A stretch of DNA of 64,000 bases from Rivibacter subsaxonicus (GCF_004217215.1 NZ_SHKP01000004.1:900829-964828), one strand, 5' to 3'; shown: positions 28,340 through 38,814, counted from the first letter of the stretch. Numbers and translations: made by a program. Notes: generated from the sequence alone by a model not told the origin.

Positions 28340-29929
28340 ATGCGTTCTTCCGACTCCAGCCGTTCCACCCCCGAAGCCCGCGCCGCGAGCGCCGGCGCGG
28401 CGCCGGCACAACCGGCGATGCAACTGCTGGCCGCCATCGACATCGGCTCCAACAGCTTCCGGCTCGAGATCGGCCAGCTCGCCCGTGGCCGCTACAAGCG
28501 CATCGACTACCTGAAGGAGACGGTGCGCCTGGGCGCCGGGCTCGATGCCGACGGCCGGCTGACCGAGGCCGCGCAGGCGCGCGGCCTGACCTGCCTGTCG
28601 CGCTTCGCCGACCGCCTGCAGGGCTTCGGCATGCAGCAGGTGCGCGCCGTCGCGACCCAGACCCTGCGCGAGGCCGGCAACCGCGACGCCTTCCTGGCGC
28701 GCGCGCAGGACGTGCTCGGCTACCCGATCGAGGTGGTCTCGGGCCGCGAGGAGGCGCGCCTGATCTTTGCAGGCGTCGCCCACCTGCAGCCGAGCGACCG
28801 GCCGCGACTGGTGATCGACATCGGCGGCCGCTCGACCGAGATGATCCTCGGCCAGGGCCGCACCCCACGGGTGGCCGAGAGCTTCCATGTCGGCAGCGTC
28901 AGCCTGTCGATGAAGTACTTCGCCGACGGCCGCTTCACCGCCCGGGGCTTTCGCGCCGCGCAGGTGGCCGCCGGCGCGGAGTTGGAAGAAGGCTTGCAGC
29001 CTTTCGCCCCGGGCCAGTGGGTCGAGGCGATGGGCTCCTCGGGCACGGTCGGCGCCGTCTCGCAGCTGCTGGCGGCCAACCGCATCACCGACGGCGCCAT
29101 CACGCCGCAGGGCCTGCGCTGGTGCATCGAGCATTGCATCGAGGTCGGCCACCAGGACGCGCTCGCGCTCCCCGGCCTCAAGCCCGAGCGCCGCGCGGTG
29201 CTCGGCGGCGGCCTGTCGATCCTCTACACGCTGGCGATGCAGTTCGGCATCGACGCGCTGCAGCCGGCGCGTGGCGCGCTGCGCCAGGGCGTGATCTTCG
29301 ACCTCGCCGACCGCCTCGACGCCATCGCCCACCCCGAACGCGCCACATCGCGCGACATGCGCGAGCGCTCGGTGCAGGAGTTGCAACGGCGCTTCGGCGC
29401 CGACCTGGCGCAGGCCGAGCGGGTTCAGGCGCTGGCGCTGTCGCTGCACGCGAGCGTGCGGCCGGGCCGGCGCATCGGCGCCAGCCAACCCGACGAGCCG
29501 GTACGCGAGCTGGGCTGGGCCGCCGCGCTGCACGAGATCGGCATGGCGGTCTCGCATCACGACCACCACCGCCACAGTGCGTACCTGGTCGCCAACGTCG
29601 ACGCGCCCGGCTTCTCGCAGAGCCAGCAGCGACGCGTGGCCGAACTGGTGCTCGGCCATCGTGGCGACCTGCGCAAGCTGCCGCACCTGGCCGACGAAAC
29701 CGTCGCCTGGCAGGTGCTCTGCCTGCGCCTGGCGGCCTTGCTGGCACACGCGCGCAGCGACGTGCCGGACGGCATCGCCAGCCTGGAGCGCAGCGCGCGC
29801 GGTGCCAGCCTGCACATCGACACCGACTGGGCCGCCGGCCATCCGCGCACCATGCACCTGCTGGGCGAGGAGTTGCAGACCTGGGCCCGTAGCGGGCGGC
29901 TCAAGGTGGAGTTGAACGGAGTCGGCTGA
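28340..29929 (+). CDS. ppx: Exopolyphosphatase (Ppx/GppA family)
   Basis: A 529-residue protein of the ASKHA fold that releases phosphate from polyphosphate ends, and may also hydrolyse pppGpp. The N-terminal AAIDIGSNSFRLEI and the VIDIGGRSTEM phosphate loops are intact; the C-terminal part is an HD-like domain (LHEIGMAVSHHDHHRHSAYL). About 26 alanine/serine-rich residues precede the conserved core, so an ATG at 28418 is an alternative start. It is on the same strand as ppk1, about 2.4 kb downstream, giving a loosely linked polyphosphate turnover pair. Confidence 0.92.
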   Translation: MRSSDSSRSTPEARAASAGAAPAQPAMQLLAAIDIGSNSFRLEIGQLARGRYKRIDYLKETVRLGAGLDADGRLTEAAQARGLTCLSRFADRLQGFGMQQVRAVATQTLREAGNRDAFLARAQDVLGYPIEVVSGREEARLIFAGVAHLQPSDRPRLVIDIGGRSTEMILGQGRTPRVAESFHVGSVSLSMKYFADGRFTARGFRAAQVAAGAELEEGLQPFAPGQWVEAMGSSGTVGAVSQLLAANRITDGAITPQGLRWCIEHCIEVGHQDALALPGLKPERRAVLGGGLSILYTLAMQFGIDALQPARGALRQGVIFDLADRLDAIAHPERATSRDMRERSVQELQRRFGADLAQAERVQALALSLHASVRPGRRIGASQPDEPVRELGWAAALHEIGMAVSHHDHHRHSAYLVANVDAPGFSQSQQRRVAELVLGHRGDLRKLPHLADETVAWQVLCLRLAALLAHARSDVPDGIASLERSARGASLHIDTDWAAGHPRTMHLLGEELQTWARSGRLKVELNGVG

Positions 29930-29960
29930 GCGGTCGGGCAAGGTCACCAGGAGACACGGC

Positions 29961-30887
29961 ATGCGCATCGCGATCATGGGTTCGGGCGGCGTCGGCGCCT
30001 ATGTCGGCGCCCAGCTGCAGGCGGCGGGCGAGGAAGTCGTCTTCATCGCGCGCGGCGCGCACCTGCACGCCCTGAAGCAGCTGGGCCTGCGCATCGATAG
30101 CCCGGTCGCGCCGCTGCACCTGCCGCGCGTCACGGCGAGCGACGAGCCGGCACGGATCGGGCCGGTCGACCTGGTGATCTTTGCCGTCAAGCTCGGCGAC
30201 ACCGAGACCGCCGCGCGCGCCATCGGCCCGTTGCTCGGGCCCGAGACGCGCGTGCTGACGCTGCAGAACGGCATCGACAGCGTGGAGCTGATCTCGCGCC
30301 ACGCCGGTAGCGCCAAGGTGCTCGGCGGCGTGATCTACGTGTCGGCCGTGATCGAGAGTCCGGGCGTGATCCGCAGTCCGGGCGGACTGCACCGGATCGT
30401 GGCCGACGCGGCCGGCGGCGACCCGGTGGTGGCCGCGCTGTGCCGGGCCAGCGAGCGCACCAGCGCGCTCGACGTGACGGCCAGCGACGCGATCGACGTG
30501 GTGATCTGGGAAAAGTTCATCGCGCTGACCGCGCTCTCGGCCACCACCTCGCTGCTGCGTGCACGCATGGGCCAGATCCTCGGCCATCCAGAATCGCGGG
30601 CGCTGCAGCGGCAACTGGTCGACGAGGCGGTGGCGGTCGGCCGCGCGGCCGGCAAGCCGATCCGGGCCGAACTGGCCGACGAGATCATGAGCAAGCTGGC
30701 CGCGATGCCGGCCTCGTTCCGCTCGTCGATGTCCGAGGACCTCGAACGCGGCAAGCCGCTGGAGCTGAGCTGGTTGTCGGGCCGGGTGCACGGCCTCGGC
30801 CTGCAACTCGGCGTGCCGACGCCGGCGCACAGCGTGGTGTATCGGGCGCTGGTGCTGTACGAGGGCGGCAAGGCCGTGCAGGGCTGA
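29961..30887 (+). CDS. panE: 2-dehydropantoate 2-reductase
   Basis: A 308-residue NADPH-dependent reductase that makes pantoate for coenzyme A. The Rossmann motif IMGSGGVGAYVGAQL opens the protein, LQNGID lies in the middle, and the catalytic lysine is in WEKFIALTALSATT near residue 183. The C-terminal helix block contains SSMSEDLERGK, typical of KPR proteins. Many paralogues of this family act on other 2-keto acids, so pantoate is the likely, not certain, substrate. AGGAGA precedes the ATG by 7 nt. Confidence 0.88.
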   Translation: MRIAIMGSGGVGAYVGAQLQAAGEEVVFIARGAHLHALKQLGLRIDSPVAPLHLPRVTASDEPARIGPVDLVIFAVKLGDTETAARAIGPLLGPETRVLTLQNGIDSVELISRHAGSAKVLGGVIYVSAVIESPGVIRSPGGLHRIVADAAGGDPVVAALCRASERTSALDVTASDAIDVVIWEKFIALTALSATTSLLRARMGQILGHPESRALQRQLVDEAVAVGRAAGKPIRAELADEIMSKLAAMPASFRSSMSEDLERGKPLELSWLSGRVHGLGLQLGVPTPAHSVVYRALVLYEGGKAVQG

Positions 30888-30961
30888 GCCTGGGCCGGCG
30901 GCACGCCGGTCGTGCCGGCCGGGCCGGCATTCGAATCCGGGTGTCGGCGTCAAGCCGAACG

Positions 30962-31312
30962 TCAGGCCGCACCGGGAGTGAAGAACTTGAGGCCCAGAAT
31001 TCCCACGACGATGAGTGCGATGCAGGCGATTCGAGCAAGGGTCGCTGGTTCATTGAAGAACACGATACCCAGTATTGCGGCTCCTACGGCGCCAATGCCG
31101 GTCCAGGCAGCATAGGCGGTGCCCACTGGCAAGGTGCGCATGGCCAGGCCCAAGAGCCAGAAGCTAAGCCACGCTGCGACGAAGGTGAGAACGGCGAATG
31201 GAACCTTGGTGAATCCAGCCGACGCTTTCATGCTCGTCGCCCAGACGATCTCGAGGATGCCGGCGGCAGCGAGCAAGAGCCAAGCGTTGGTGTTGGCAAG
31301 GAGAGCGGTCAT
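30962..31312 (-). CDS. sugE: Small multidrug resistance protein, guanidinium exporter type (Gdx/SugE)
   Basis: A 116-residue membrane protein with four transmembrane helices. The sequence matches the Gdx/SugE branch: ILEIVWATSMK with the proton-coupling glutamate, LPVGTAYAAWTGIGAVGAAILG, and LIVVGILGLK. Members form antiparallel dimers and exchange guanidinium, or some quaternary ammonium compounds, for protons. Guanidine riboswitches often lie ahead of such genes; I could not match one here. It is convergent with panE across about 75 nt containing GC-rich inverted repeats. Confidence 0.9.
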   Translation of the reverse strand: MTALLANTNAWLLLAAAGILEIVWATSMKASAGFTKVPFAVLTFVAAWLSFWLLGLAMRTLPVGTAYAAWTGIGAVGAAILGIVFFNEPATLARIACIALIVVGILGLKFFTPGAA

Positions 31313-31614
31313 TGACGTCCCTCGATTTCACTGAGGTCGACAGCGTAGCCGAACGTCATGGGTGGTCGGAACGTGCGACCTGACGTGTTATCGGGCGACT
31401 CGTTTTGCGCCCGAGCTTGGCGCCTGTCTCCCTAGTCTTGCGAAGTGTGTGCAGGCGCAGGCTAGGTCAATGCTGGCGCTCCGCGCAAACGCCCCAGGCT
31501 CGCTGGTGACTCCACCTCTCGCAGACGGGGCCGAAGGGCCCCGTCCACTCGCCCGGCCCCTTGGTCGATCCCCACCGCTGCGCGGCGGGGCCCCTGGCCC
31601 CTCGCTTCGGGGTC
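31313..31614. other. Intergenic region between ppc and sugE, rich in hairpins
   Basis: No gene is supported. It holds the sugE leader and the 3' region of ppc. A 7-bp stem with a 10-nt loop lies at 31391-31414 (TCGGGCG ... CGCCCGA). A 9-bp GC stem (GACGGGGCC, loop, GGCCCCGTC) lies at 31524-31545, and weaker GC-rich repeats fill 31555-31614. None has a T-run, so they may act as Rho-assisted or mRNA-stabilising structures. Confidence 0.55.
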
Positions 31615-34416
31615 TCACCCCGAATTCCTCAACCCCGCCGCCACCCCGTTGATCGACAGGTGGATGCCGCGCTGCACGCGCTCGTGCTCGGCGCCCGTTT
31701 CGCTGTGCGCACGGTAGCGCCGCATCAGTTCCACCTGCAGGTGGTTGAGCGGGTCGAGGTAGGGGAAGCGGTGCGCGATCGAGCGCGCCAGCGAGGGGTT
31801 GCCGGCCAGGCGTTCCTTGTCGCCGGTGATCAAGGTCAGTGCCTGCGCGGTGCGCTGCCACTCGGCCTCGATGGCGGCGAAGATCTTCTTCGCGGCGCGG
31901 CGGTCGGACACCAGTTCGACATAGCGCGCCGCGACGGCGAGGTCGCTCTTGGCCAGCACCATGTCCATGTTCGACAGCAGCGTGCGCAGGAAGGGCCATT
32001 CGCGATGCATGCGCTGCAGCAGCGCGAGCCGCGTCTTCTTCTCGGCGGCGCTGGGCGCGTCGTCGAGCCAGCCCGCCACGGCGGCACCAAAGCCGAAGTA
32101 GCCCGGCAGCGCGGCGCGGCACTGGCCCCAGCTGAAGCCCCAGGGAATGGCCCGTAGATCCTCGATCGCGCGCGTGGCCTTGCGCGAGGCCGGGCGCGAG
32201 CCGATGTTCAGTTCGGCGATCTCGCGGATCGGCGTGGCGCCGAAGAAGTAGTCGGTGAAGCCGGGGGTCTCGTAGACCAGCGCGCGGTAGGCGTCCATCG
32301 AGCGCTGCGAGAGCTCGGCCGCCACTTCCAGAAAGGCCCTGGGCACCTTGCGTCCCGGCGGCAGCAGCGTGGCCTCGAGCGTGGCGGCCACCAGCGTCTC
32401 GAGGTTGCGGCGCCCGATCTCGGGGTTGGCGTACTTGCTGGCGATCACCTCGCCCTGCTCGGTCAGGCGGATCTGGCCGTTCACGGTGCCGGGCGGCTGG
32501 GCCAGGATGGCTTCGAAGCTCGGGCCGCCGCCGCGGCCGACGGTACCGCCGCGACCGTGGAAGAGCCGCATCACCAGTCCGTGCTCGCGCTGCAGCGGCT
32601 CGAAGAGTTCGGCCAGCGCGGTCTCGGCGCGGTAGAGCTCCCAGTTGCTGGTGAAGTAGCCGCCGTCCTTGTTGCTGTCGGAGTAGCCGAGCATGATGTC
32701 CTGCTCGGCGCCGGAGCGCAGCAGCAGCGGCAGGACGCCGGGCACCGCGTAGTAGCCGCGCATGATCCCGGTGGCATGGCGCAGGTCGGCGATGGTCTCG
32801 AACAGCGGCACCACCACCAGCGCCTGGGTGGCGGCAGGATCGTCGATCGCGCCGCCGAGCAGGCCGGCCTCCTTCTGCAGCACCAGCACCTCGAGCAGGT
32901 CGCTGACGGTCTCGGTGTGGCTGATGATCGCGTGGCGGATCGCCGCCGCGCCAAAGCGCTGGCGTGCGTTGCGTGCCGCCTCGAAGATCGCCAGTTCGCC
33001 ACGGCTGTGCTCGCCGTAGGCATGGGTCGGCACGCGCAGCACGCGCGCGTCGTGCAGCACGCGCGTCAGCAGCGCCACCTTGGCCGCCTCGTCGAGCGCG
33101 GCGTAGTCGGGTTCGATGCGCGCGACCTTCAGCAGCTCGGCAATCACCAGCTCGTGCTGGTCGGAGCTCTGGCGCAGGTCGACCGTGGCGAGATGGAAGC
33201 CGAACACCTGCACCGCGCGCATCAGCGGCAGCAGCCGCGCCTGCGCCAGCGGTTCGCCATGGTGGCCGGCCAGCGAGTCGCGCACGGTGGCCAGGTCGGC
33301 CAGGAACTCGGCGGCGCTGGCGTAGGGCGAACTCGGCGCCACCGCGTGGCGCAACGCCTCGGTGCCGGTCAGGCGCTCGAGCGTGGCCGCGAGCCGCGCA
33401 TAGACGCCGATCAGCGCGCGCCGGTAGGGCTCGTCGCCGCGCTGCGGGTTGTCGTCGTGCGAGCGCCCGGCCAGCGCCTGCAGCGCCGGGCTCACCTCGA
33501 CCAGCAGGGTGCTCATCGACAGCTCGGCGCCGAGCTCGTGGACCTCGGTCAGGTAGAAGCGCAGCGCGGTCTCGCCTTGCTTGGCCAGTGCCAGCTCGAG
33601 CGTGGCGGCGCTGACGTTGGGGTTGCCGTCGCGGTCGCCGCCAATCCAGTGGCCCATGCGCAGGAAGGGTGCCACCGGGTGGCCGTGCAGCCGCTCCTCG
33701 AGCTCGGCGTAGAGCTTGGGGATCTCGCGCAGGAAGGTGGTCGGGTAGTAGGAGAGGGCGTTCTCGATCTCGTTGGCGACGCTGAGCTTGGTCGGTCGCA
33801 GCAGCCGGGTCTGCCAGAGCTGGGTCACGCGCGCGCGCAGCTGGGTCTCGATCGCGGCACGCTCGCGTTCGGCGTCGGCGCGGTCGCGCGCGGCCAGCAG
33901 CTGGGCGATGCGGCGCTCGGCATCGAGCACGCTCTGGCGCTGGACCTCGGTCGGGTGGGCGGTCAGCACCGGCGAGACATGGGCCCGCTGCAGCGTCTGC
34001 GCGATCTCGCTGGCGCGCAGGCCGCGCCGTGCGAGCTTGTCGAAGCTGGCCGCCAGCGAGCCCTCGGCCACGTGGCCCAGGCGGTCGTGGTGCTCGCGCC
34101 GGCGCACGTGGTGGCGGTCCTCGGCCAGGTTGGCCAGGTGCGAGAAGTAGCTGAAGGCGCGCACCACCGAGACCGCCTGGGCGACCGAGAGGTTCTTCAG
34201 CAGGCGGTCGAGTTCGCGGCCGGCTCCGGCGTCGCGCTTGAGGCGCCAGCCCACCGAGAGCTTGCGGATGCGCTCGATCAGATCGAAGGCCGCCGAGCCC
34301 TCCTGCTCGCGGATCACGTCGCCGAGGATGCGGCCGAGCAGGCGGATGTCGGCCACCAGCGGCAGGTTCTTGGCGTCGTCGGCGGCGGCGTTCTTGGGTC
34401 GGCGAGGGGTGGGCAT
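31615..34416 (-). CDS. ppc: Phosphoenolpyruvate carboxylase
   Basis: A 933-residue enzyme that carboxylates phosphoenolpyruvate to oxaloacetate to refill the TCA cycle; in a purple bacterium it also takes part in CO2 uptake during photoheterotrophy. The catalytic histidine motif [13 protein letters not shown] is near residue 152, the second motif [15 protein letters not shown] contains the glycine-rich loop, and the chain ends in the family's hallmark [11 protein letters not shown]. Length and ends are normal. It is divergent from hemC with 117 nt between them. Confidence 0.96.
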   Translation of the reverse strand: MPTPRRPKNAAADDAKNLPLVADIRLLGRILGDVIREQEGSAAFDLIERIRKLSVGWRLKRDAGAGRELDRLLKNLSVAQAVSVVRAFSYFSHLANLAEDRHHVRRREHHDRLGHVAEGSLAASFDKLARRGLRASEIAQTLQRAHVSPVLTAHPTEVQRQSVLDAERRIAQLLAARDRADAERERAAIETQLRARVTQLWQTRLLRPTKLSVANEIENALSYYPTTFLREIPKLYAELEERLHGHPVAPFLRMGHWIGGDRDGNPNVSAATLELALAKQGETALRFYLTEVHELGAELSMSTLLVEVSPALQALAGRSHDDNPQRGDEPYRRALIGVYARLAATLERLTGTEALRHAVAPSSPYASAAEFLADLATVRDSLAGHHGEPLAQARLLPLMRAVQVFGFHLATVDLRQSSDQHELVIAELLKVARIEPDYAALDEAAKVALLTRVLHDARVLRVPTHAYGEHSRGELAIFEAARNARQRFGAAAIRHAIISHTETVSDLLEVLVLQKEAGLLGGAIDDPAATQALVVVPLFETIADLRHATGIMRGYYAVPGVLPLLLRSGAEQDIMLGYSDSNKDGGYFTSNWELYRAETALAELFEPLQREHGLVMRLFHGRGGTVGRGGGPSFEAILAQPPGTVNGQIRLTEQGEVIASKYANPEIGRRNLETLVAATLEATLLPPGRKVPRAFLEVAAELSQRSMDAYRALVYETPGFTDYFFGATPIREIAELNIGSRPASRKATRAIEDLRAIPWGFSWGQCRAALPGYFGFGAAVAGWLDDAPSAAEKKTRLALLQRMHREWPFLRTLLSNMDMVLAKSDLAVAARYVELVSDRRAAKKIFAAIEAEWQRTAQALTLITGDKERLAGNPSLARSIAHRFPYLDPLNHLQVELMRRYRAHSETGAEHERVQRGIHLSINGVAAGLRNSG

Positions 34417-34533
34417 GGCGATCGGGCGGGGAGGGGGCGAGACGGCGGCAGCGTCGAAGTGGAGCACAACTACAAGGACTACAAGCTCGTGCCGCAAGCA
34501 ATCGACGGGCCGGCCGCTGCTAGCATCGGCCGG

Positions 34534-35505
34534 ATGACTGAAGTTTTTCCTCAAGCCCCCGGCCGCTGGGTCATCGCGACCCGCGAAAGCCGGCTCGCGC
34601 TGTGGCAGGCCGAGCATGTGAAGGCGCTGCTCGGCGCGCGCCTGGCGGCCCCGGTCGAGCTGCTCGGCATGACGACCCGCGGCGACCAGATCCTCGACCG
34701 CACGCTCAGCAAGGTCGGCGGCAAGGGCCTGTTCGTGAAGGAGCTCGAGACCGCGCTCGAGAGCGGCGCCGCCCACCTGGCGGTGCATTCGCTGAAGGAC
34801 GTGCCGATGGAGATGCCGGCCGGCTTCGTGCTGGCCGCGGTGCTCGAGCGCGAGGATCCGCGCGACGCCTGGGTCTCGGCGCGCCATGCGGGCCCGGCCG
34901 AGCTGCCCGCCGGCGCGGTGATCGGCACCTCGAGCCTGCGCCGCCAGGTGCAGCTCGCGGCGCGCTGGCCGCAGCTGCGCATCGAGCCGCTGCGCGGCAA
35001 CCTCGACACCCGGCTGCGCAAGCTCGACGAGGGCCAGTACGACGGCATCGTGCTGGCCGCGGCCGGCCTCAAGCGGCTCGGCCTCGGCGACCGGATCCGC
35101 GCCGTGTTCGAGGCCGACCAGATGATCCCTGCTGCCGGCCAGGGCGCGCTCGGCATCGAGCTCCGCGCCGATGCCGAGCAGCGCCACCCGCTGCTGTGGG
35201 CCGCGGTGCGCGCGCTGGTCGACGATCGGGCCTGGCTCGCAACCCATGCCGAACGCGCGGTGGCGCGCGCGCTCGGTGGCAGCTGCTCGATGCCGCTGGC
35301 GGCGCATGCCCGCTTTGCGGCTGATGGCCGGCTCGAGCTGCACACCTTGCTCGGTGCCCACGACGGCGCAGCCGGCATCGCGCCGGTGCTGGCCGATGGC
35401 CGCGCCGAGGTGCGCGACACCGCGGCGGCCGAGGCGCTCGGCCGCGAGGTCGCGGCGCGGCTGCTGGCCAGCGGCGGCAGCGCATTGATCGCGCCGGCGC
35501 GATGA
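34534..35505 (+). CDS. hemC: Porphobilinogen deaminase (hydroxymethylbilane synthase)
   Basis: A 323-residue enzyme that joins four porphobilinogens into hydroxymethylbilane. Conserved blocks include [40 protein letters not shown] and RGNLDTRL, and the cysteine that binds the dipyrromethane cofactor is in [13 protein letters not shown] (about residue 251). It opens the hemC-hemD-hemX-hemY operon, whose uroporphyrinogen III feeds haem, sirohaem, B12 and bacteriochlorophyll. Its end overlaps hemD by ATGA. Confidence 0.96.
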   Translation: MTEVFPQAPGRWVIATRESRLALWQAEHVKALLGARLAAPVELLGMTTRGDQILDRTLSKVGGKGLFVKELETALESGAAHLAVHSLKDVPMEMPAGFVLAAVLEREDPRDAWVSARHAGPAELPAGAVIGTSSLRRQVQLAARWPQLRIEPLRGNLDTRLRKLDEGQYDGIVLAAAGLKRLGLGDRIRAVFEADQMIPAAGQGALGIELRADAEQRHPLLWAAVRALVDDRAWLATHAERAVARALGGSCSMPLAAHARFAADGRLELHTLLGAHDGAAGIAPVLADGRAEVRDTAAAEALGREVAARLLASGGSALIAPAR

Positions 35506-36386
35506 GCGAGTCGCCGCGCCGGCTGTTGCTCGTGACGCGGCCGGCGGCACAGGCCGAGCCGGCGGTGCGCGCGCTCAGCGATGCCGGCGTCGAGGCCGCG
35601 GCGTTGCCGCTGATCGGCATCACGCCGCTGGCAAACGCGGCGCCGGTGCGCTCGCTGTGGGGCACGCTCGAGCGCTGGCAGCTGCTCGTCTTTGTCAGCC
35701 AGAACGCGGTGGCGCATTTCTTCAAGGAGCGGCCGACCGGAGCGAACTGGCCGGCCGGCGTGCTGGCCGCCGCGCCCGGCCCCGGCACCGCGGTCGCGCT
35801 GCAGGCGGCCGGCGTTCCTGCGGCGCAGGTCGTGGCACCGGCCGCCGGCGGCAACCAGGATTCCGAGGCGCTCTGGGCCGCGCTTGCCCCGCGCCTCGAC
35901 TGGCGCACGGCACGCGTGCTGGTGCTGCGCGGGGCCGATGCCGGCGCGCCCCTCGTCGATGCCGGCGCGCCCCTCGTCGATGCCGGCGTCGGACGCGAAT
36001 GGCTGGCGGCCACGCTCACCGAAGCGGGCGCCGAGGTGCAACTGCAGGCGGTCTACCGGCGCGGGCCGGCGCTGCTGTCGCAGCGCGAGCTGGCGCTGTT
36101 GCGCACCGCGCTCGCCGCGCCGTCGCGGCATGTCTGGCTGTTTGCCAGCGCCGAGGCGCTGGACCACCTGCGCACGATCTCGCAAGGCGCCGGCATGACG
36201 CTGCCGGCGGCGCCTGGCGCGGCGATCGCGACCCATCCGCGCATTGCCGAGCGCGCGCGCGCGGCAGGCTTCGATCCGGTACCGGTTTGCGCCGGCGATG
36301 CCGATTCGCTGCGGCGCTGTATCGACGCCTGGCCCGGACCCGGCCGCCGCACCCCGACCCCGTCTATAGAATTTCCCGCATCGTGA
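35502..36386 (+). CDS. hemD: Uroporphyrinogen-III synthase
   Basis: A 294-residue cyclase that inverts ring D of hydroxymethylbilane to give uroporphyrinogen III. HemD is poorly conserved, but [13 protein letters not shown] at the start, [10 protein letters not shown] and the later [12 protein letters not shown] segment fit the two-domain fold, and its place between hemC and hemX settles the call. A 21-bp tandem duplication at 35937-35978 puts two copies of DAGAPLV in the linker between domains. It is coupled by ATGA to hemC and by GTGA to hemX. Confidence 0.93.
   Translation: MSESPRRLLLVTRPAAQAEPAVRALSDAGVEAAALPLIGITPLANAAPVRSLWGTLERWQLLVFVSQNAVAHFFKERPTGANWPAGVLAAAPGPGTAVALQAAGVPAAQVVAPAAGGNQDSEALWAALAPRLDWRTARVLVLRGADAGAPLVDAGAPLVDAGVGREWLAATLTEAGAEVQLQAVYRRGPALLSQRELALLRTALAAPSRHVWLFASAEALDHLRTISQGAGMTLPAAPGAAIATHPRIAERARAAGFDPVPVCAGDADSLRRCIDAWPGPGRRTPTPSIEFPAS
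35937..35978 (+). repeat. 21-bp in-frame tandem duplication inside hemD
   Basis: Two identical 21-bp units (35937-35957 and 35958-35978), followed by 10 more matching bases, encode DAGAPLV twice. The repeat preserves the frame and lies in a part of HemD that usually tolerates length changes. Confidence 0.95.
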
Positions 36387-37471
36387 GCGAGTTCCCCGCA
36401 CCCCCCGCTGCCGCCGAGACGGCTGCCGCATCGCCCCCCGCAACCGGCGGCTGGGCGCGCTGGATCGTCTGGCTGGCGCTGGCCGCCGCGCTCGGCGTCG
36501 GCCTGTTTGCCTGGAGCGTCAAGCAGCGCGTTCGATCGCTCGAGCAGGAACTGGTGAAGCGCCAGGACGACAGCGGCGCCCAGGCCACCGAGGCGCGCCT
36601 GCTGGCCAAGCAGGCGCAGGAAAGCGCGCGCGAGGCGATCGCCAAGTCGACCCTGCTCGAGACGCGGCTGGCCGAGGTGGCGCTGCAGCGCGGACAGCTC
36701 GATGAACTGATTCATCAGCTGGCGCGTTCGCGCGACGAGAACCTGGTCGCCGACCTCGATGCCGGCTTGCGCGTGGCGCTGCAGCAGACCGCGATCACCG
36801 GCAGCGCCGAGCCGCTGGTGGTGGCGCTGAAGGCTGCCGAGGAGCGCCTGGCGCGCGTCGACCAGCCGCGGCTGCAGCCGATCCGGCGCGCCATCGCGCG
36901 CGACCTCGATCGCGTCAAGGCCGCCGGGGTGGTCGATGTCGCGACGCTGGCGTTGCGGCTCGACGAGGCGGTGCGCCTGGCCGATGAGGCCCCGCTGCTG
37001 GCGATGGAGCCGCGCGCGGAGCCGAAGGTGGCGCGCGCGCCCGTGCGCGCCGGGGCGGCGTCGCCGCCGACCGGATCGGCCTCGGCGCCGATCAGGGCCT
37101 GGCTGCCGGCCGGCATCGGCGGCTGGCTCGATGCGCTGTGGCACGAGACCCGCTCGCTGGTGCGCCTCACGCGCATCGACCAGCCCGACGCCATGCTGCT
37201 CGCTCCCGAGCAAAGCTACTTCGTGCGCGAGAACCTCAAGCTCAAGCTGCTCAACGCGCGGCTGGCGGTGCTCAGCCGCCAGTTCGACATTGCGCAGAGC
37301 GACCTGCAGGCCAGCATCGCCATGCTCGAGCGCTACTTCGACCGCAACGCCAAGCGCACCCAGGCGCTGCTCGAGACGCTGCGCAACGCGCAGCAGCAGG
37401 CGCGCCAGGGCGGCGTGCCGCGGCCCGACGAAACGCTCGCTGCGCTGGCCGCCGCCGCGGCCGGGAAATGA
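36383..37471 (+). CDS. hemX: HemX-family membrane protein
   Basis: A 362-residue protein with a short cytoplasmic N-terminus, one transmembrane helix at about 26-46, and a long region predicted as coiled coil (about 50-135) followed by helices. This is the HemX protein of proteobacterial hemCDXY operons, once called an uroporphyrinogen methyltransferase but lacking that domain; a scaffold or regulatory role in tetrapyrrole synthesis is suspected. No ATG fits: the GTG at 36383 overlaps the hemD stop (GTGA), and the reading frame then starts SEFPAPP before the helix. Confidence 0.88.
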   Translation: MSEFPAPPAAAETAAASPPATGGWARWIVWLALAAALGVGLFAWSVKQRVRSLEQELVKRQDDSGAQATEARLLAKQAQESAREAIAKSTLLETRLAEVALQRGQLDELIHQLARSRDENLVADLDAGLRVALQQTAITGSAEPLVVALKAAEERLARVDQPRLQPIRRAIARDLDRVKAAGVVDVATLALRLDEAVRLADEAPLLAMEPRAEPKVARAPVRAGAASPPTGSASAPIRAWLPAGIGGWLDALWHETRSLVRLTRIDQPDAMLLAPEQSYFVRENLKLKLLNARLAVLSRQFDIAQSDLQASIAMLERYFDRNAKRTQALLETLRNAQQQARQGGVPRPDETLAALAAAAAGK

Positions 37472-37535
37472 TGACGCCGCACGCGCCTTGCCCGCGGCCC
37501 GGCGTCTCACGCCGTTCATTCGACCGGGATTGCGC

Positions 37536-38780
37536 ATGCGCACGGTGATCTGGCTGTTGTTGCTGGCGGGTTTGGCGGCGCTGGCAGCGACGCTGCTCGG
37601 CAGCAACGACAACACGGTGACCATCTACTGGGCGCCCTGGCGCCTGGACCTGTCGCTGAACTTCTTCATCCTGCTGCTGGTGCTGGCGCTCATTGCCGGC
37701 AACATCCTGCTGCAGGGAATCACCGCGCTCGCCGGCATGCCGCGCCGGGCGCGCGAATGGCGCGTGGCAAGGCGCGACCGCACCGCGCAGGCCGCGCTGC
37801 GCGACAGCATCGCGCAGTTCTTCGGTGGTCGCTACGGCCGCGCCCACAAGGCGGCGCAGCGCGCCGTCGCGATCCAGGCCGACACGCCGGAGCTCGCCAG
37901 CGACCGCGAGTTCACCGCGCTCGGCCACCTGCTGGCCGCGGGCAGCCTGCACCGGCTGCAGGACCGCGTGCGGCGCGACGAGCAACTCGAACGCGCGCTG
38001 GCGATCGCGCAGAGCGCCGGCGCGCGCGCGGCCGAGGAGGGCGCCCAACTGCTGGCCGCCGAATGGGCGCTGGACGATCGCAACGCGCGCCGCACGCTCG
38101 AACTGCTGGCCCAGTTGCCGCCCGGTGTTTCGCGTCGCACCCAGGCGCTGCGCCTGAAGCTGCAGGCCGCGCGACTGGCGCAGCAACCGGTCGAGGCGCT
38201 GCGAACCGCGCGGCTGCTCGCCAAGCACCAGGCCTTCTCGGCCGCCGCGGCGCAGGGGCTGTTACGCGCGCTGGCCGGCGAGGCGATCGACGCGACGCGT
38301 GATGTCGATCAGCTAAAGCGCGTCTGGCGCGAGTTCGAGACTGCGGACCGGCGCGACGTGCTGGTCGCGGCACGCGCGGCGCAGCACCTGGTCGCGCTCG
38401 GCGTGCCGGAGGAAGCGCGTGCGTGGCTGCGGCCGTTCTGGGACCGGCTCGCCGAACTGCCGGCCGACGAGCGGCGTGAGTTGGCGCTGGCGCTGGCGCG
38501 CGCGGTCGAGGGCATCGGTCCCGAGTGGCTGCCGCGCCTGGAGTCGGCGCTGCAGGCTTACCCCGGAGACGCCGCGATCGGCTACGCGGTCGGGCGCGCC
38601 TTTGCATCGCGCGAGCTGTGGGGCAAGGCGCGCCAACTGCTCGAACCGGCCGCTGCCAGCGCCGACCTCGAGTCGGGCGCGCGGCGCGAGGCCTGGCTGC
38701 TGCTGGCGGCGATGGCCGAACGCGATGACGACCACGAGCGCGCCGGCCGCGCTTTCCGCAGCGCGGCGGCCTTGCCCTGA
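37536..38780 (+). CDS. hemY: HemY-family protein with TPR-like repeats
   Basis: A 414-residue inner-membrane protein with two N-terminal transmembrane helices (about 3-22 and 38-60) and a large helical domain with TPR-like repeats. The N-terminus MRTVIWLLLLAGLAALAATL and the NTVTIYWAPWRLDLSLN link are typical of HemY. It is the last gene of the hemCDXY operon. It is not the oxygen-dependent coproporphyrinogen/protoporphyrinogen oxidase that shares the name in Bacillus. Its role in tetrapyrrole synthesis is not biochemically defined. Confidence 0.9.
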   Translation: MRTVIWLLLLAGLAALAATLLGSNDNTVTIYWAPWRLDLSLNFFILLLVLALIAGNILLQGITALAGMPRRAREWRVARRDRTAQAALRDSIAQFFGGRYGRAHKAAQRAVAIQADTPELASDREFTALGHLLAAGSLHRLQDRVRRDEQLERALAIAQSAGARAAEEGAQLLAAEWALDDRNARRTLELLAQLPPGVSRRTQALRLKLQAARLAQQPVEALRTARLLAKHQAFSAAAAQGLLRALAGEAIDATRDVDQLKRVWREFETADRRDVLVAARAAQHLVALGVPEEARAWLRPFWDRLAELPADERRELALALARAVEGIGPEWLPRLESALQAYPGDAAIGYAVGRAFASRELWGKARQLLEPAAASADLESGARREAWLLLAAMAERDDDHERAGRAFRSAAALP

Positions 38781-38814
38781 AGGCATCTTTGCGCCGATTT
38801 GCTCGCAGTGGCTG

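Noticed and set aside
31313-31440. Guanidine riboswitch ahead of sugE
   Set aside because: I compared the leader by eye with the ykkC guanidine-I and guanidine-III patterns. One CTAGGG-like patch exists, but the remaining conserved elements are missing. A covariance-model search would settle it.
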